Positions 18,829 to 28,228 of a stretch of 64,000 nucleotides of DNA are shown here, in pieces. The stretch covers positions 19,264-83,263 of the forward strand of contig NZ_JAPJZH010000021.1 in the NCBI RefSeq assembly GCF_027889715.1, given 5' to 3'. A model generated the notes under the pieces. It was not told the origin of the DNA and ran no database searches. It saw nothing but the letters and a program-made list of their open reading frames with translations. Source of the stretch: Allohoeflea poritis. Lineage in GTDB: Bacteria > Pseudomonadota > Alphaproteobacteria > Rhizobiales > Rhizobiaceae. Position 1 is the stretch's first letter. Each line of letters starts with the position of its first letter. A program made the translations under genes and the position numbers.

Positions 18829-21315
18829 TTATCGCTTGCGTGGATGTTTGACACGTCGGGTCGCCTCGGCAGATGCCGGGTCCTGCGGCCAGGGGTGCTT
18901 CGGATAGCGCCCCCGCATATCGGCGCGCACATCCGCCCAGGAGCCTTTCCAGAAACCGGGCAGGTCGCGCGTTGTCTGGATCGGGCGCTGTGCCGGGGAC
19001 AGAAGTTCGAGCAGGAGCGGCACCCTGCCGCCGGCCAGTGACGGATGTTGCGTCACGCCGAAAAGCTCCTGCACGCGCACGGCCAGAACCGGTTCTTCCC
19101 CGTCATAGCGGATCGGCAGTTTCGAACCGGCGGGCGTTTCGAAATGGGTCGGGGCCAGACGGTCGAGCTCCCGGTGCAGTTCGAAAGGGACCAGCGCCGT
19201 CAGGCCATTCGTCACGCTTGCGGGTTCGATCCGGGAAAAGCTTGTGACGCCGGTCACGAAGGGCGCAAACCAGACGTCCGCTGAAGCAAGCAACGCGTTG
19301 TCCGAGACATCCGGCCAGGGATCTCCGACATGGCGGCGCAGCCAGGCGAGCCGGTCGCGCAATTGCCTTGCTGCGGCAGTCCAGGGCAGGGCGTCGATGC
19401 CGGCCAGGCGCAGCCCCGAGACGAGTGCGTCGCACACGGCCTCTTGCGAGGCATCGGGCAACGGCCGCTCTTCGAGCACAAGTTCGCCCAGGCGTCGCCG
19501 CCGCCGTGCCTTGACGCCGCGCGTCTTGCGGTCGAAGGAAACCTCGTCGGTTTCGACAATCTGTTTGCCGAGCGCCGATTCAATCGTCTCGGCGTCGATC
19601 CGTGCGGCCGAGAGAATGCGTTGCGAGGCCGCCTGGCCGGTGAGATCCGGAATAACGACAAATGCTTCGCGCGCGAGATTGACGTGGTCATCGACAAACG
19701 CGCCGCGGCCATTTGCGAGGCCGAATCGCGTCTTGCCGTCCGATGAGCCGCGTGAACGCGCCACGCGATCGGCGAATCCTGCCAGAAGCAGCGGCCCGAC
19801 CGCCGGAGGCGGACCCTGTGCCGCTTTTCCTGAATTCGTTGCGCCCGCTGTTCCGGCAATCCGCCGCGCCAATGCCCGAGCACTTTGCGCCCGCTTGCTG
19901 CGGTCGCCGCGAAACCGTTGCCAGCGTTCATCGAGATCGATCGATGGTCCGCCCAGCCCCTGTTCGCTCATCAGCACCGCAAGCTCGGCCGCCTCCGCCG
20001 CCATGTTCTTCTCGGCCGCGGCAACGACAATCGCCGCCGAGCGCACGGGAAGGCCCAGCCCGCGCATGGTCTCACCGCCTTTTGTCAGCCGGCCGTCCGT
20101 ATCCAGCGCGCCCAGCGACTGCAACAGCGTGCGTGCCTCGTTGACAGCCGGCGCCGGCGGCGGGTCGATGAAGCGCAGGCTTGCCGGATCCGCCACGCCC
20201 CAGGCGGCGCAATCAAGCAGGAGATTGCCGAGGTCGCTCGCAAGGATCTGCGGCGGTGTGAAGGCAGGCAGGGCCGTTGTCTGCTCTGCCCGCCACAGCC
20301 GGACGGCGACACCCGGCTCCGTGCGTCCTGCGCGACCGGCGCGCTGATCGGCGGAGGCGCGGGAAACCCGGACCGTCTCGAGCCTGGTGATGCCGGTGGA
20401 AGGTTCGAAAACCGGCAGGCGCTGCTGGCCGCTGTCGATGACGATACGCACCCCGTCGATGGTGATCGAGGTCTCCGCAATCGCCGTCGACAGCACGACC
20501 TTGCGCGTGCCCGGCTCCGGCGGGCGGATCGCCGCGTCCTGTTCCCTGCCGCTGAGATCACCGAAGAGCGGCGCGATGATCGCCTTGGCCGTACCTGTTT
20601 CTTCAAGCAGTTCCGCCGTGCGGCGGATTTCCCGCTGACCGGGCAGAAAGGCGAGGATCGAGCCGCTTTCATTTTCCAGCGCTTCCACGATGATACGCCG
20701 CACCGCCTCTTCGGTCCGCTCGCCGGGGCGGCGTTCCTGGTAGCGGACATCCACCGGATAGGCGCGGCCGGTGCTTTCGATGACGGGCGCATCGTCCATC
20801 AGCGCCGACACGCGCGTCACGTCCAATGTTGCCGACATGACGAGAATGCGCAGCTCCTCGCGCAAGGCCGACTGGACATCGAGGGCCAGCGCAAGGCCGA
20901 AATCGGCATCGAGCGATCGCTCGTGGAATTCGTCGAACAGCACGGCCGCCACGCCCGGCAGGTCCGGCGCGGCGAGGATCATCCGGGTAAAGATGCCCTC
21001 TGTCAGGACCTCGATGCGCGTTTTGCCTGAAACCCTTGTGTCCAGCCGCGTCCTGTAGCCGACCGTGCCGCCCACCTCTTCGCCGATCAGCCGTGCCATC
21101 TGGCGCGCGCTTGCCCGTGCCGCCAGGCGCCGTGGCTCCAGCACGATGATCTTGCCGTCGCCGCGCCAGGGTGCCGACAGAAGATGCAGCGGAACCAGCG
21201 TTGTCTTGCCGGCTCCGGGCGGCGCGGCAAGCACGGCGGATACGTGCTTCTCAAGCGCCTCCATCAAGGCCGGCACGGCTTCGCTGACGGGAAGGTCTGG
21301 CAGGTTCCACTTCAT
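18829..21315 (-). CDS. hrpB: ATP-dependent helicase HrpB
   Basis: The 828-residue DExH helicase has Walker A PPGAGKTTLVPL near residue 35, motif II DEFHERSLDADF, SATLD (motif III), and motif VI QRAGRAGR. The C-terminal HrpB-specific region contains FAPFVTGVTSFSRI. HrpB is a widespread helicase of unclear cellular role, distinct from HrpA. It ends 18 bases before actS in the same direction, so the two kinase/regulator genes may be cotranscribed with it. Confidence 0.92.
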   Translation of the reverse strand: MKWNLPDLPVSEAVPALMEALEKHVSAVLAAPPGAGKTTLVPLHLLSAPWRGDGKIIVLEPRRLAARASARQMARLIGEEVGGTVGYRTRLDTRVSGKTRIEVLTEGIFTRMILAAPDLPGVAAVLFDEFHERSLDADFGLALALDVQSALREELRILVMSATLDVTRVSALMDDAPVIESTGRAYPVDVRYQERRPGERTEEAVRRIIVEALENESGSILAFLPGQREIRRTAELLEETGTAKAIIAPLFGDLSGREQDAAIRPPEPGTRKVVLSTAIAETSITIDGVRIVIDSGQQRLPVFEPSTGITRLETVRVSRASADQRAGRAGRTEPGVAVRLWRAEQTTALPAFTPPQILASDLGNLLLDCAAWGVADPASLRFIDPPPAPAVNEARTLLQSLGALDTDGRLTKGGETMRGLGLPVRSAAIVVAAAEKNMAAEAAELAVLMSEQGLGGPSIDLDERWQRFRGDRSKRAQSARALARRIAGTAGATNSGKAAQGPPPAVGPLLLAGFADRVARSRGSSDGKTRFGLANGRGAFVDDHVNLAREAFVVIPDLTGQAASQRILSAARIDAETIESALGKQIVETDEVSFDRKTRGVKARRRRRLGELVLEERPLPDASQEAVCDALVSGLRLAGIDALPWTAAARQLRDRLAWLRRHVGDPWPDVSDNALLASADVWFAPFVTGVTSFSRIEPASVTNGLTALVPFELHRELDRLAPTHFETPAGSKLPIRYDGEEPVLAVRVQELFGVTQHPSLAGGRVPLLLELLSPAQRPIQTTRDLPGFWKGSWADVRADMRGRYPKHPWPQDPASAEATRRVKHPRKR

Positions 21316-21441
21316 GGACTTGCTCTAACAGGAGCGCTGCGGACCGGCAATCAGGGGAGCCGATTTCCGATCCGGCCCTCGCTATCGCGGGCCTTGTGCG
21401 TTACATAGGGGATCAATGGCATTGCCTCCCGGAGAACTGAC

Positions 21442-22191
21442 ATGAGCGATCAGCCCAGCCGCAAGACTTTGGTTTTGACCGGTGCAAGCCGCGGCATCGG
21501 CCATGCAACCGTCAAGCGGTTTTCCGCCGACGGCTGGCGCGTGATCACCTGCTCGCGGCAGGATTTTGCGGAGAACTGTCCCTGGCCGGCAGGCCCGGAA
21601 GATCACATCAAGATCGACCTGTCCGATCCCGAGGATGTCGGCAGCGCGGTCGCCGAGATCCGCCACCGGCTGGACAAGGAAGGCGGCCAGTTGCATGCGC
21701 TGGTCAACAATGCCGGCATTTCGCCGAAAACGGCCGAAGGCGCCCGTCTCAACTCCGTGGAAACGCCGATGCACATCTGGCGCGATGTCTTCCAGGTGAA
21801 TTTCTTCGCGCCCATCCTGCTGGCGCGCGGCCTGTTCAAGGAACTCGCGGCGGCTAAGGGCTCGGTCGTCAATGTCACGTCCATCGCCGGATCCCGGGTC
21901 CACCCCTTCGCCGGCACCGCCTATGCGACATCGAAGGCGGCGCTGGCATCGTTGACGCGTGAGATGGCCGCCGATTTCGGCCCGCACGGCATCCGCGTCA
22001 ATGCGATTGCGCCGGGAGAGATCGAGACGGCGATCCTGTCGCCGGGGACGGAGAAGATCGTCGAGAACATCCCGTTGCGCCGGCTGGGATCCACCGAGGA
22101 AGTCGCGGAAACCATCTATTTTCTGTGCGCCGACGCCTCGTCCTACGTGTCGGGCAGCGAAATACACATCAATGGCGGCCAGCACGTTTAG
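21442..22191 (+). CDS. SDR family oxidoreductase
   Basis: The 249-residue classical SDR has LTGASRGIGHATV for cofactor binding, an Arg in TCSRQDF that suggests NADP(H), NNAGIS, and the triad Ser (NVTSIAG), Tyr and Lys (YATSKAAL). It ends YVSGSEIHINGGQHV. The start ATG follows a GGAGAA. It stands alone, divergent from hrpB and convergent with the SulP gene, so context gives no substrate. Confidence 0.85.
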   Translation: MSDQPSRKTLVLTGASRGIGHATVKRFSADGWRVITCSRQDFAENCPWPAGPEDHIKIDLSDPEDVGSAVAEIRHRLDKEGGQLHALVNNAGISPKTAEGARLNSVETPMHIWRDVFQVNFFAPILLARGLFKELAAAKGSVVNVTSIAGSRVHPFAGTAYATSKAALASLTREMAADFGPHGIRVNAIAPGEIETAILSPGTEKIVENIPLRRLGSTEEVAETIYFLCADASSYVSGSEIHINGGQHV

Positions 22192-22280
22192 GTGTTTGAT
22201 CCCAGGATTTGTTGGCGCGATCTTCTGTGCCCTCGGAATCCGCCTGGCGCTTCAGGAAAGATAGCGCCCGGCGAAAGCTT

Positions 22281-23813
22281 TCAATGCGCTCCGCCGAAAC
22301 GGCCGATGCGCACGCCATAGTGGACAGCAACGCCGTAATCGGGATCGTCGTCCGAATCGACCATCAACTGGCCGGCGCGGGCGAGCAGCATGTGACAGTC
22401 GCGCGAAAGGTGCTTCAGCTCCAGCCGGATGCCATGCTCCTGGTAACGCGCCGCCAGCGCGTCGATGGCCTGCAGAGCCGACTGGTCTACGACACGCGAA
22501 TCCATGAAATCGACGATGACGCGCTCCGGGTCCGATCTCGGATCGAACAGCTCGAGAAACCCGGTGGCCGAACCGAAGAACAGCGGACCTTCAATGCGGT
22601 AGGTCTTCGTGTCGCCGCTCTCTTCGGTCTTGGCGCGGATGCGCGTCGCATTGTTCCAGGCATAGGCGAGAGCCGAAATGATCACGCCGGCGACGACGGC
22701 GATCGCCAGATCCGTCAGCACGGTGATGATGGTGACCAGCACGATCACGGCAGCGTCGGTGCGCGGCACCCGGGCGATGATGGTGAAGCTCTTCCAGGCA
22801 AAGGTGCCGATGACCACCATGAACATCACGCCGATAAGGGCTGCGAGCGGGATCTGCTCGATCAGCGACGAGGCGAACAGGATGAAGCTGAGCAGCAGCA
22901 GCGCGGCGGTTACGCCGGAGAGCCGCGTGCGCGCGCCCGATCCGACATTGATCATCGACTGACCGATCATGGCGCAGCCGCCCATGCCGCCGAAGAAACC
23001 GGTCACCACATTGGCGCCGCCCTGCGCCAAGCATTCCTGAGACGCGCCGCCGCGCGTGCCGGTCTTCTCGCCGACGAGGTTGAATGTCAGCAGGCTCTCG
23101 ATGAGGCCGATGGCGGCGAAGATCACCGCATAGGGAAAGATGATCTTCAGCGTCTCGAAGGTCATCGGAACGGCGGGAATGGAAAAGGACGGCAGGCTGC
23201 CGCTGATCGATGCCATATCGCCGACCCGCGGCACCGGAATGTCGAAGGCGATGACGAGGCCCGCGACAACGAGAATGGCGGCAAGCGGCGCCGGCACGAT
23301 CTTCGTTATTTTCGGAACGAAATGAATGACCGCCATGGTCAGGGCGACGAGGCCGAGCATATAGATGAGCGGCAGGCCGCCGATCCATTGCTTGATCCCG
23401 TCCGGGCCCGTCACCTTGAACTGCTCGAACTGGGCCAGGAAGATGACGATGGCAAGACCGTTGACGAAGCCCAGCATGACCGGATGCGGCACCAGCCGTA
23501 TGAACTTGCCGAGATGGAAAATACCCGCCCCGATCTGAAGGATGCCCATCAGCACCACGGCCGCGAACAGATATTCGACGCCATGCGTCGCCACCAGTGA
23601 CACCATGACCACGGCGAGCGCGCCGGTAGCGCCCGAGATCATGCCGGGGCGGCCGCCGAACAGCGACGTGATCAGGCAGACGATAAAGGCGGCGTACAGC
23701 CCGGTCAGCGGGTGGACGCCGGCGACAAAGGCGAATGCGACGGCTTCCGGCACCAGCGCCAGGGCGACGGTCAGGCCCGACAGGGTCTCGATGCGGATGC
23801 GGTCGGGCGTCAT
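22281..23813 (-). CDS. SulP family anion transporter with STAS domain
   Basis: The frame is open far upstream (across deoC), but coding begins at the ATG at 23813, where the product starts MTPDRIRIETLSGLTVALAL. The 510-residue protein has the SulP core of many membrane segments (ALVPEAVAFAFVAGV, FGGRPGMISGATGALAVV, GGMGGCAMIGQSMINVGSG) and a C-terminal STAS domain (about residues 395-500, RVIVDFMDSRVVDQSALQAI). Members carry sulfate, bicarbonate or dicarboxylates, often with sodium or protons. The substrate cannot be fixed. No clear ribosome-binding site precedes the chosen start. Confidence 0.88.
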   Translation of the reverse strand: MTPDRIRIETLSGLTVALALVPEAVAFAFVAGVHPLTGLYAAFIVCLITSLFGGRPGMISGATGALAVVMVSLVATHGVEYLFAAVVLMGILQIGAGIFHLGKFIRLVPHPVMLGFVNGLAIVIFLAQFEQFKVTGPDGIKQWIGGLPLIYMLGLVALTMAVIHFVPKITKIVPAPLAAILVVAGLVIAFDIPVPRVGDMASISGSLPSFSIPAVPMTFETLKIIFPYAVIFAAIGLIESLLTFNLVGEKTGTRGGASQECLAQGGANVVTGFFGGMGGCAMIGQSMINVGSGARTRLSGVTAALLLLSFILFASSLIEQIPLAALIGVMFMVVIGTFAWKSFTIIARVPRTDAAVIVLVTIITVLTDLAIAVVAGVIISALAYAWNNATRIRAKTEESGDTKTYRIEGPLFFGSATGFLELFDPRSDPERVIVDFMDSRVVDQSALQAIDALAARYQEHGIRLELKHLSRDCHMLLARAGQLMVDSDDDPDYGVAVHYGVRIGRFGGAH

Positions 23814-24072
23814 CGGCACGCGGAATTCACAGGGCGAGCGGACGAGGGGCAGCGCCTGGCTGAGCGCCGCGTAAGCGGGTTTGAACAAAGGATCGGGTCC
23901 GTTTTTATGATTGCATGGGCGAGTATCGCGCTCCTTATTGCACTGCACAATAAGAATGGCCAGCCCAAAATCGGCTGTGCATGGCTGCTCTGCGCTGCGC
24001 GCTTGAAACGATTTAGAGAATTCCGGTCCCGCCAGCCGGCTCCGCACCCGAAATATGCATACAAAGAACCTC

Positions 24073-24101
24073 TTGACTCCAAGTGTGATCACACATAACA
24101 C
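24073..24101 (+). promoter_or_regulatory. Promoter of the deoC operon with operator palindrome
   Basis: A TTGACT at 24073-24078 and a weak TAACAC at 24096-24101 are 17 bases apart and fit -35 and -10 boxes. The spacer holds a perfect 12-base palindrome, GTGTGATCACAC (24083-24094). The position between the two boxes is typical of a repressor operator. The GntR regulator encoded at the end of the operon is the obvious candidate ligand. Transcription would begin close to the deoC ATG, so the message may be leaderless, in line with the missing ribosome-binding site. Confidence 0.55.
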
Positions 24102-24108
24102 CTCTCCC

Positions 24109-25119
24109 ATGTCTGAAATCATCCCCATGGGCGATACCGGAACCTCGGCCCCCGGTCTCCACGGCAACGCGATTGCCCGCAATGCCGGCCACGCGCTGGA
24201 ACTCGACTGGATCAACGAGATCCAGGTCAACCGTTCGGCGGTCGAGCGGCGTACCTCGACGCTCGGCGGGCGCCGCTCCGTCAAGAAGGACGCGCAGGCC
24301 GGCTGGCTTTTAAAGGCGATCACCTGCATCGATCTCACCACGCTGAACGGCGACGACACGGCCGCGCGCGTGCGCCGGCTTTGCGCCAAGGCAAGGCAGC
24401 CGGTCAGGCCGGATCTGCTGGAGGCGCTGGGCGTTGCCGACCGCAACATCACCACCGGCGCCGTCTGCGTCTATCACCGTTTCGTCGCCGAAGCCGTCGC
24501 CGCGCTCGATGGCACCTTCATTCCGGTCGCCGCGGTTTCCACCGGCTTTCCCGCCGGTCTTTCGCCCCACGACACCAAGCTGCGCGAGATCGAGGCATCG
24601 GTCGCCGACGGTGCGCACGAGATCGACATCGTCGTCACGCGCGAGCATGTCCTGACCGGCAACTGGCAGGCGCTTTACGACGAGATGCGCGACTATCGCG
24701 CCGCCTGCGGCGAAGCTCATGTCAAGGCGATCCTTGCCACCGGCGATCTGCGCACGCTGCGCAATGTCGCGCGCGCCTCGATGGTCTGCATGATGGCCGG
24801 CGCCGATTTCATCAAGACCTCGACCGGCAAGGAAACCGCCAACGCGACCCTTCCCGTCAGCCTCGTCATGCTGCGCATGATCCGGCACTACCAGGAGCGC
24901 ACCGGCCATCTCGTTGGCTTCAAGCCGGCCGGCGGCATCTCCACAGCCAAGGATGTGCTCGCCTACCAGGTGCTGATGAAGGAGGAGCTGGGGCGGCGCT
25001 GGCTCGAACCGGATCTGTTGCGCTTTGGCGCGTCCTCGCTGCTTGCCGATATCGAGCGCCAGCTTGAGCACCATGTGACCGGCCGCTACTCGGCCTTCAA
25101 CCGCCACCCGATGGCCTGA
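24109..25119 (+). CDS. deoC: Deoxyribose-phosphate aldolase DeoC
   Basis: I start at the ATG at 24109; another in-frame ATG at 24055 lies upstream of the predicted promoter boxes. The 336-residue class I aldolase has ITCIDLTTLNGDDT, VAAVSTGFPAGLSP, EIDIVVTREHVLTG, the Schiff-base Lys in DFIKTSTGKETANATLP (the first Lys), and VGFKPAGGISTAKD with the second conserved Lys. It splits 2-deoxyribose 5-phosphate into glyceraldehyde 3-phosphate and acetaldehyde. The aldehyde dehydrogenase encoded 15 bases downstream could oxidise that acetaldehyde. Confidence 0.92.
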   Translation: MSEIIPMGDTGTSAPGLHGNAIARNAGHALELDWINEIQVNRSAVERRTSTLGGRRSVKKDAQAGWLLKAITCIDLTTLNGDDTAARVRRLCAKARQPVRPDLLEALGVADRNITTGAVCVYHRFVAEAVAALDGTFIPVAAVSTGFPAGLSPHDTKLREIEASVADGAHEIDIVVTREHVLTGNWQALYDEMRDYRAACGEAHVKAILATGDLRTLRNVARASMVCMMAGADFIKTSTGKETANATLPVSLVMLRMIRHYQERTGHLVGFKPAGGISTAKDVLAYQVLMKEELGRRWLEPDLLRFGASSLLADIERQLEHHVTGRYSAFNRHPMA

Positions 25120-25134
25120 TACGAGGCAAGCGCT

Positions 25135-27519
25135 ATGTCTGTTGCAAACTATTTCGAATCCCTCGACTACGGCCTGGCACCGGAGGCCGACAGCAATGTC
25201 CGCGACTGGCTGAAGGGCCATGACGCATCCTTCGGCCATTTCATCGACGGGGCTTTCCGCCCCTCGAAGGATGGCAAGACCCTGTCCACCCGCGAGCCGG
25301 CGACCGGCGACGAACTGGCGAAGATCGCGCAGGGATCGGCCGAAGATGTCGATGACGCTGTCGCTGTCGCAACGAAGGCGCAAGCCTCCTGGGAAGGGCT
25401 GGGCGGCAAGGGCCGTGCCCGCCACATCTATGCGCTGGCGCGCATGGTGCAGCGCCATGCCCGACTCTTTGCGGTGCTGGAGGCGCTGGACAACGGCAAG
25501 CCGATCCGTGAAACGCGCGATCTCGACATTCCGCTGGTCGCCCGTCACTTCTATCATCATGCCGGCTGGGCCGAACTGCAGGACACGGAACTGGCCGACT
25601 ACAAGCCCATCGGCGTCGTCGGCCAGATCATCCCGTGGAATTTCCCGCTGCTGATGCTCGCCTGGAAGGTGGCGCCGGCCCTGGCGCTGGGCAACACCGT
25701 TGTCTTGAAGCCCGCCGAAGCAACGCCTCTGACGGCGCTGCTGTTCGCCGAGCTTGCCGCCCGTTCCGGTCTTCCGGCAGGCGTTCTCAATGTGGTGACC
25801 GGCGACGGCGCGACCGGCGCGGCCCTGGTCAAGCATGACGGCGTCGGCAAGATCGCCTTCACCGGCTCGACCGAGGTCGGCCGCATCATCCGCGCCGAGA
25901 CCGCCGGAAGCGGCAAGTCGCTGACGCTTGAACTCGGCGGCAAGTCGCCCTTCATCGTCTTTGACGACGCCGACATGGAAAGCGCCGTCGAGGGCGTTGT
26001 CGACGCCATCTGGTTCAACCAGGGCCAGGTCTGTTGTGCCGGCTCGCGCCTTCTCGTTCATGAGGGCATCCACGACCGCTTCATTGCCCGGCTGAAGGAG
26101 CGCATGAATGCGCTGCGTGTCGGACATCCGCTCGACAAGGCGATCGACATGGGCGCAATCATCGAGCAGAGCCAGCTGGAGCGGATCAGTGCCCTTGTCG
26201 GCAAGGGTGTCGAGGAAGGGGCGGAGGCCTATGTGCCCGACATTCAAACGCCCGAGAACGGATGCTTCTATCCGCCGACACTGCTGACCGGCGTCGAGCC
26301 GGCATCGACGGTGGCGACCGAAGAGATTTTCGGGCCTGTCATGGTCGCCATGTCCTTCCGCACGCCCGATGAGGCGGTGGCGCTTGCCAACAATACCCGC
26401 TACGGGCTGGCCGCCAGCGTCTGGAGCGAAAACATCAGCCTTGCCCTCGACATCGCGCCGCAGCTCAAGGCCGGCGTTGTCTGGGTCAACGCAACCAACC
26501 TCTTCGATGCCGGCGTCGGCTTCGGCGGATACCGCGAATCCGGCTATGGCCGCGAGGGCGGTCTTGAGGGCGCCTATGAATACCTGAAACCCAATGCGTG
26601 GTCGGCGCGCAAGCCGAGGAAGCCCGTTCCCCCGGTGCCGGTGGTCGAAGCGACGGACAGTTTCGAGCCGATGGCTGTCGACCGCACCGCCAAGCTCTAT
26701 ATCGGCGGCAAGCAGGTGCGGCCCGACGGCAACTATTCGCTGACCGTCATCTCGCCGAAAGGCAAGGTGATCGGCGAGATGGGCGAGGGCAACCGCAAGG
26801 ATATCCGCAATGCCGTGCAGGCGGCGCGCAAGGCCGCCGGTTGGGCAACCGCCTCAACGCATCTGCGCGCCCAGATCCTCTATTATCTCGGCGAGAATCT
26901 TGCGGCCCGTACGGACGAGTTCGTCGCGCGCCTGTCGGCCATGACGGGTGTGAAGAAGACCGACGCCGAGCGGGAGGTTGAAACGGCGATCGGCCGGCTC
27001 TTCACTTACGCTGCCTGGGCCGACAAGTTCGACGGCGCCGTGCACAGTCCGCCCTTGCGGGGCGTGGCGCTCGCCATGAACGAGCCGATCGGCGTTGCCG
27101 GTGTCATCTGTCCGGACGAGGCGCCGCTCCTGAGCTTCGTCAGCCTCGTTGCGCCGCTGATGGCCATGGGCAACCGGGTCGTTGCCATTCCCAGCGAGCG
27201 CTATGGCCTCATCGCCGCCGATTTCTATCAGGTGCTGGAAACCTCAGACGTGCCCGCCGGCGTGCTCAACATCGTGACTGGCTACACAAAGGAGCTGGCC
27301 AGGACGCTCGCCGATCATGACGACGTCGATGCGGTCTGGGCTTTCGGCGATCGGGAGATATCGGAAATGGCCGAGGCCCGTTCGGTCGGCAACATGAAGC
27401 GTACCTTTGTCGATAACGGGCTTGCCACCAACTGGTACGATCCGAAGGTCGCGGAAGGCCGCCTGTTCCTGCGCAACGCCGTCCAGGTCAAGAATATCTG
27501 GATTCCCTATGGCGAATAG
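25135..27519 (+). CDS. ALDH16-type aldehyde dehydrogenase with two ALDH domains
   Basis: The 794-residue protein is nearly twice the usual ALDH length. Domain 1 (about residues 30-500) is complete: IPWNFPLLMLAWK, LELGGKSPFIVFDDAD, and the catalytic Cys300 in GQVCCAGSR. Domain 2 (about 525-794) starts KLYIGGKQVRPDGNYSL and keeps NAD-binding-like segments (GVAGVICPDEAPLLSF, GVLNIVTGY), but it stops before any GQxC motif and has no catalytic Cys. This is the ALDH16 architecture. It lies between deoC and a GntR gene and probably oxidises acetaldehyde from deoxyribose or a related aldehyde. Confidence 0.9.
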   Translation: MSVANYFESLDYGLAPEADSNVRDWLKGHDASFGHFIDGAFRPSKDGKTLSTREPATGDELAKIAQGSAEDVDDAVAVATKAQASWEGLGGKGRARHIYALARMVQRHARLFAVLEALDNGKPIRETRDLDIPLVARHFYHHAGWAELQDTELADYKPIGVVGQIIPWNFPLLMLAWKVAPALALGNTVVLKPAEATPLTALLFAELAARSGLPAGVLNVVTGDGATGAALVKHDGVGKIAFTGSTEVGRIIRAETAGSGKSLTLELGGKSPFIVFDDADMESAVEGVVDAIWFNQGQVCCAGSRLLVHEGIHDRFIARLKERMNALRVGHPLDKAIDMGAIIEQSQLERISALVGKGVEEGAEAYVPDIQTPENGCFYPPTLLTGVEPASTVATEEIFGPVMVAMSFRTPDEAVALANNTRYGLAASVWSENISLALDIAPQLKAGVVWVNATNLFDAGVGFGGYRESGYGREGGLEGAYEYLKPNAWSARKPRKPVPPVPVVEATDSFEPMAVDRTAKLYIGGKQVRPDGNYSLTVISPKGKVIGEMGEGNRKDIRNAVQAARKAAGWATASTHLRAQILYYLGENLAARTDEFVARLSAMTGVKKTDAEREVETAIGRLFTYAAWADKFDGAVHSPPLRGVALAMNEPIGVAGVICPDEAPLLSFVSLVAPLMAMGNRVVAIPSERYGLIAADFYQVLETSDVPAGVLNIVTGYTKELARTLADHDDVDAVWAFGDREISEMAEARSVGNMKRTFVDNGLATNWYDPKVAEGRLFLRNAVQVKNIWIPYGE

Positions 27520-28222
27520 GATGGATTGGCCGGCCGATTCCAGCGGTCTGGAAACCGTCGAGCGCGCCACGCTGCAGGAGCAGATCTACCGGCAGCTGCG
27601 CGACCGCATCATGTCGGGCTTTTTCCAGCCAGGACAGGCGCTGAGCACACGTTCGGTCGCCGAGGCGGTCGGTGTGTCCGTCATGCCGGTGCGCGACGCC
27701 CTGCGCCGGCTCGAGGTGGAAAACGCGCTTGTCGTCGGACACAACCGCGCGCTGGAAATTCCGCGCCTCGATACCGAAACGCTGAACGAGATCAGCGCCA
27801 CGCGCATTGCCCTTGAAGGGCTGGCAGTCGAGCGTGCGCAACCGGCGTTGGGACAGGCCGATATCGGCGCGCTCGAGGATATATGCGCGCAGATGACGGA
27901 AAGCATCCGGTCCGGCGACACCGATGGCTATCTTGCCGCCAACTGGGCCTTCCACAGCCGTATCTACCGGTGCGCCTCGGATGGCATCCTTTTGTCCTTT
28001 ATCGAAAGCCTTTGGCTGCGCATGGGCCCCTATTTTCGCCTCACCGCAGGCGACCGGGCGCATCTGGACAACGCGATGATTATCCATCATGACATCGTCC
28101 AGGCACTGGAGAAGGGAGATGCGGCTTCCGCCCGTTCCGGTATTGTCGCCGATATCGAGGCGGCGGTACACGATCTGAGCGACTGGCTCGCTTCGGATAC
28201 CGGCAGCGCGGCGGCCTCGTAG
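27509..28222 (+). CDS. GntR family transcriptional regulator, FCD subfamily
   Basis: The product (237 residues from the ATG at 27509; an ATG at 27521 is also possible) has an N-terminal winged helix (LQEQIYRQLRDRIMSGFFQP, VSVMPVRDALRRLEVENAL) and a C-terminal FCD all-helical domain with the metal-binding His pattern in NWAFHSRIYR and IIHHDIVQAL. FCD regulators bind organic acids or sugars and usually repress their own locus. The gene overlaps the end of the dehydrogenase gene by 11 bases, so it belongs to the deoC operon. The palindrome in the deoC promoter is its likely site. Confidence 0.88.
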   Translation: MANRMDWPADSSGLETVERATLQEQIYRQLRDRIMSGFFQPGQALSTRSVAEAVGVSVMPVRDALRRLEVENALVVGHNRALEIPRLDTETLNEISATRIALEGLAVERAQPALGQADIGALEDICAQMTESIRSGDTDGYLAANWAFHSRIYRCASDGILLSFIESLWLRMGPYFRLTAGDRAHLDNAMIIHHDIVQALEKGDAASARSGIVADIEAAVHDLSDWLASDTGSAAAS

Positions 28223-28228
28223 GGACCG

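Noticed and set aside
23814..24455. N-terminal extension of the SulP gene
   Set aside because: The extra part lies antisense to deoC and its promoter; family members begin near the ATG at 23813.
24310..26247. 645-codon minus-strand frame opposite deoC and the dehydrogenase
   Set aside because: Shadow frame; the plus-strand genes carry all catalytic motifs.
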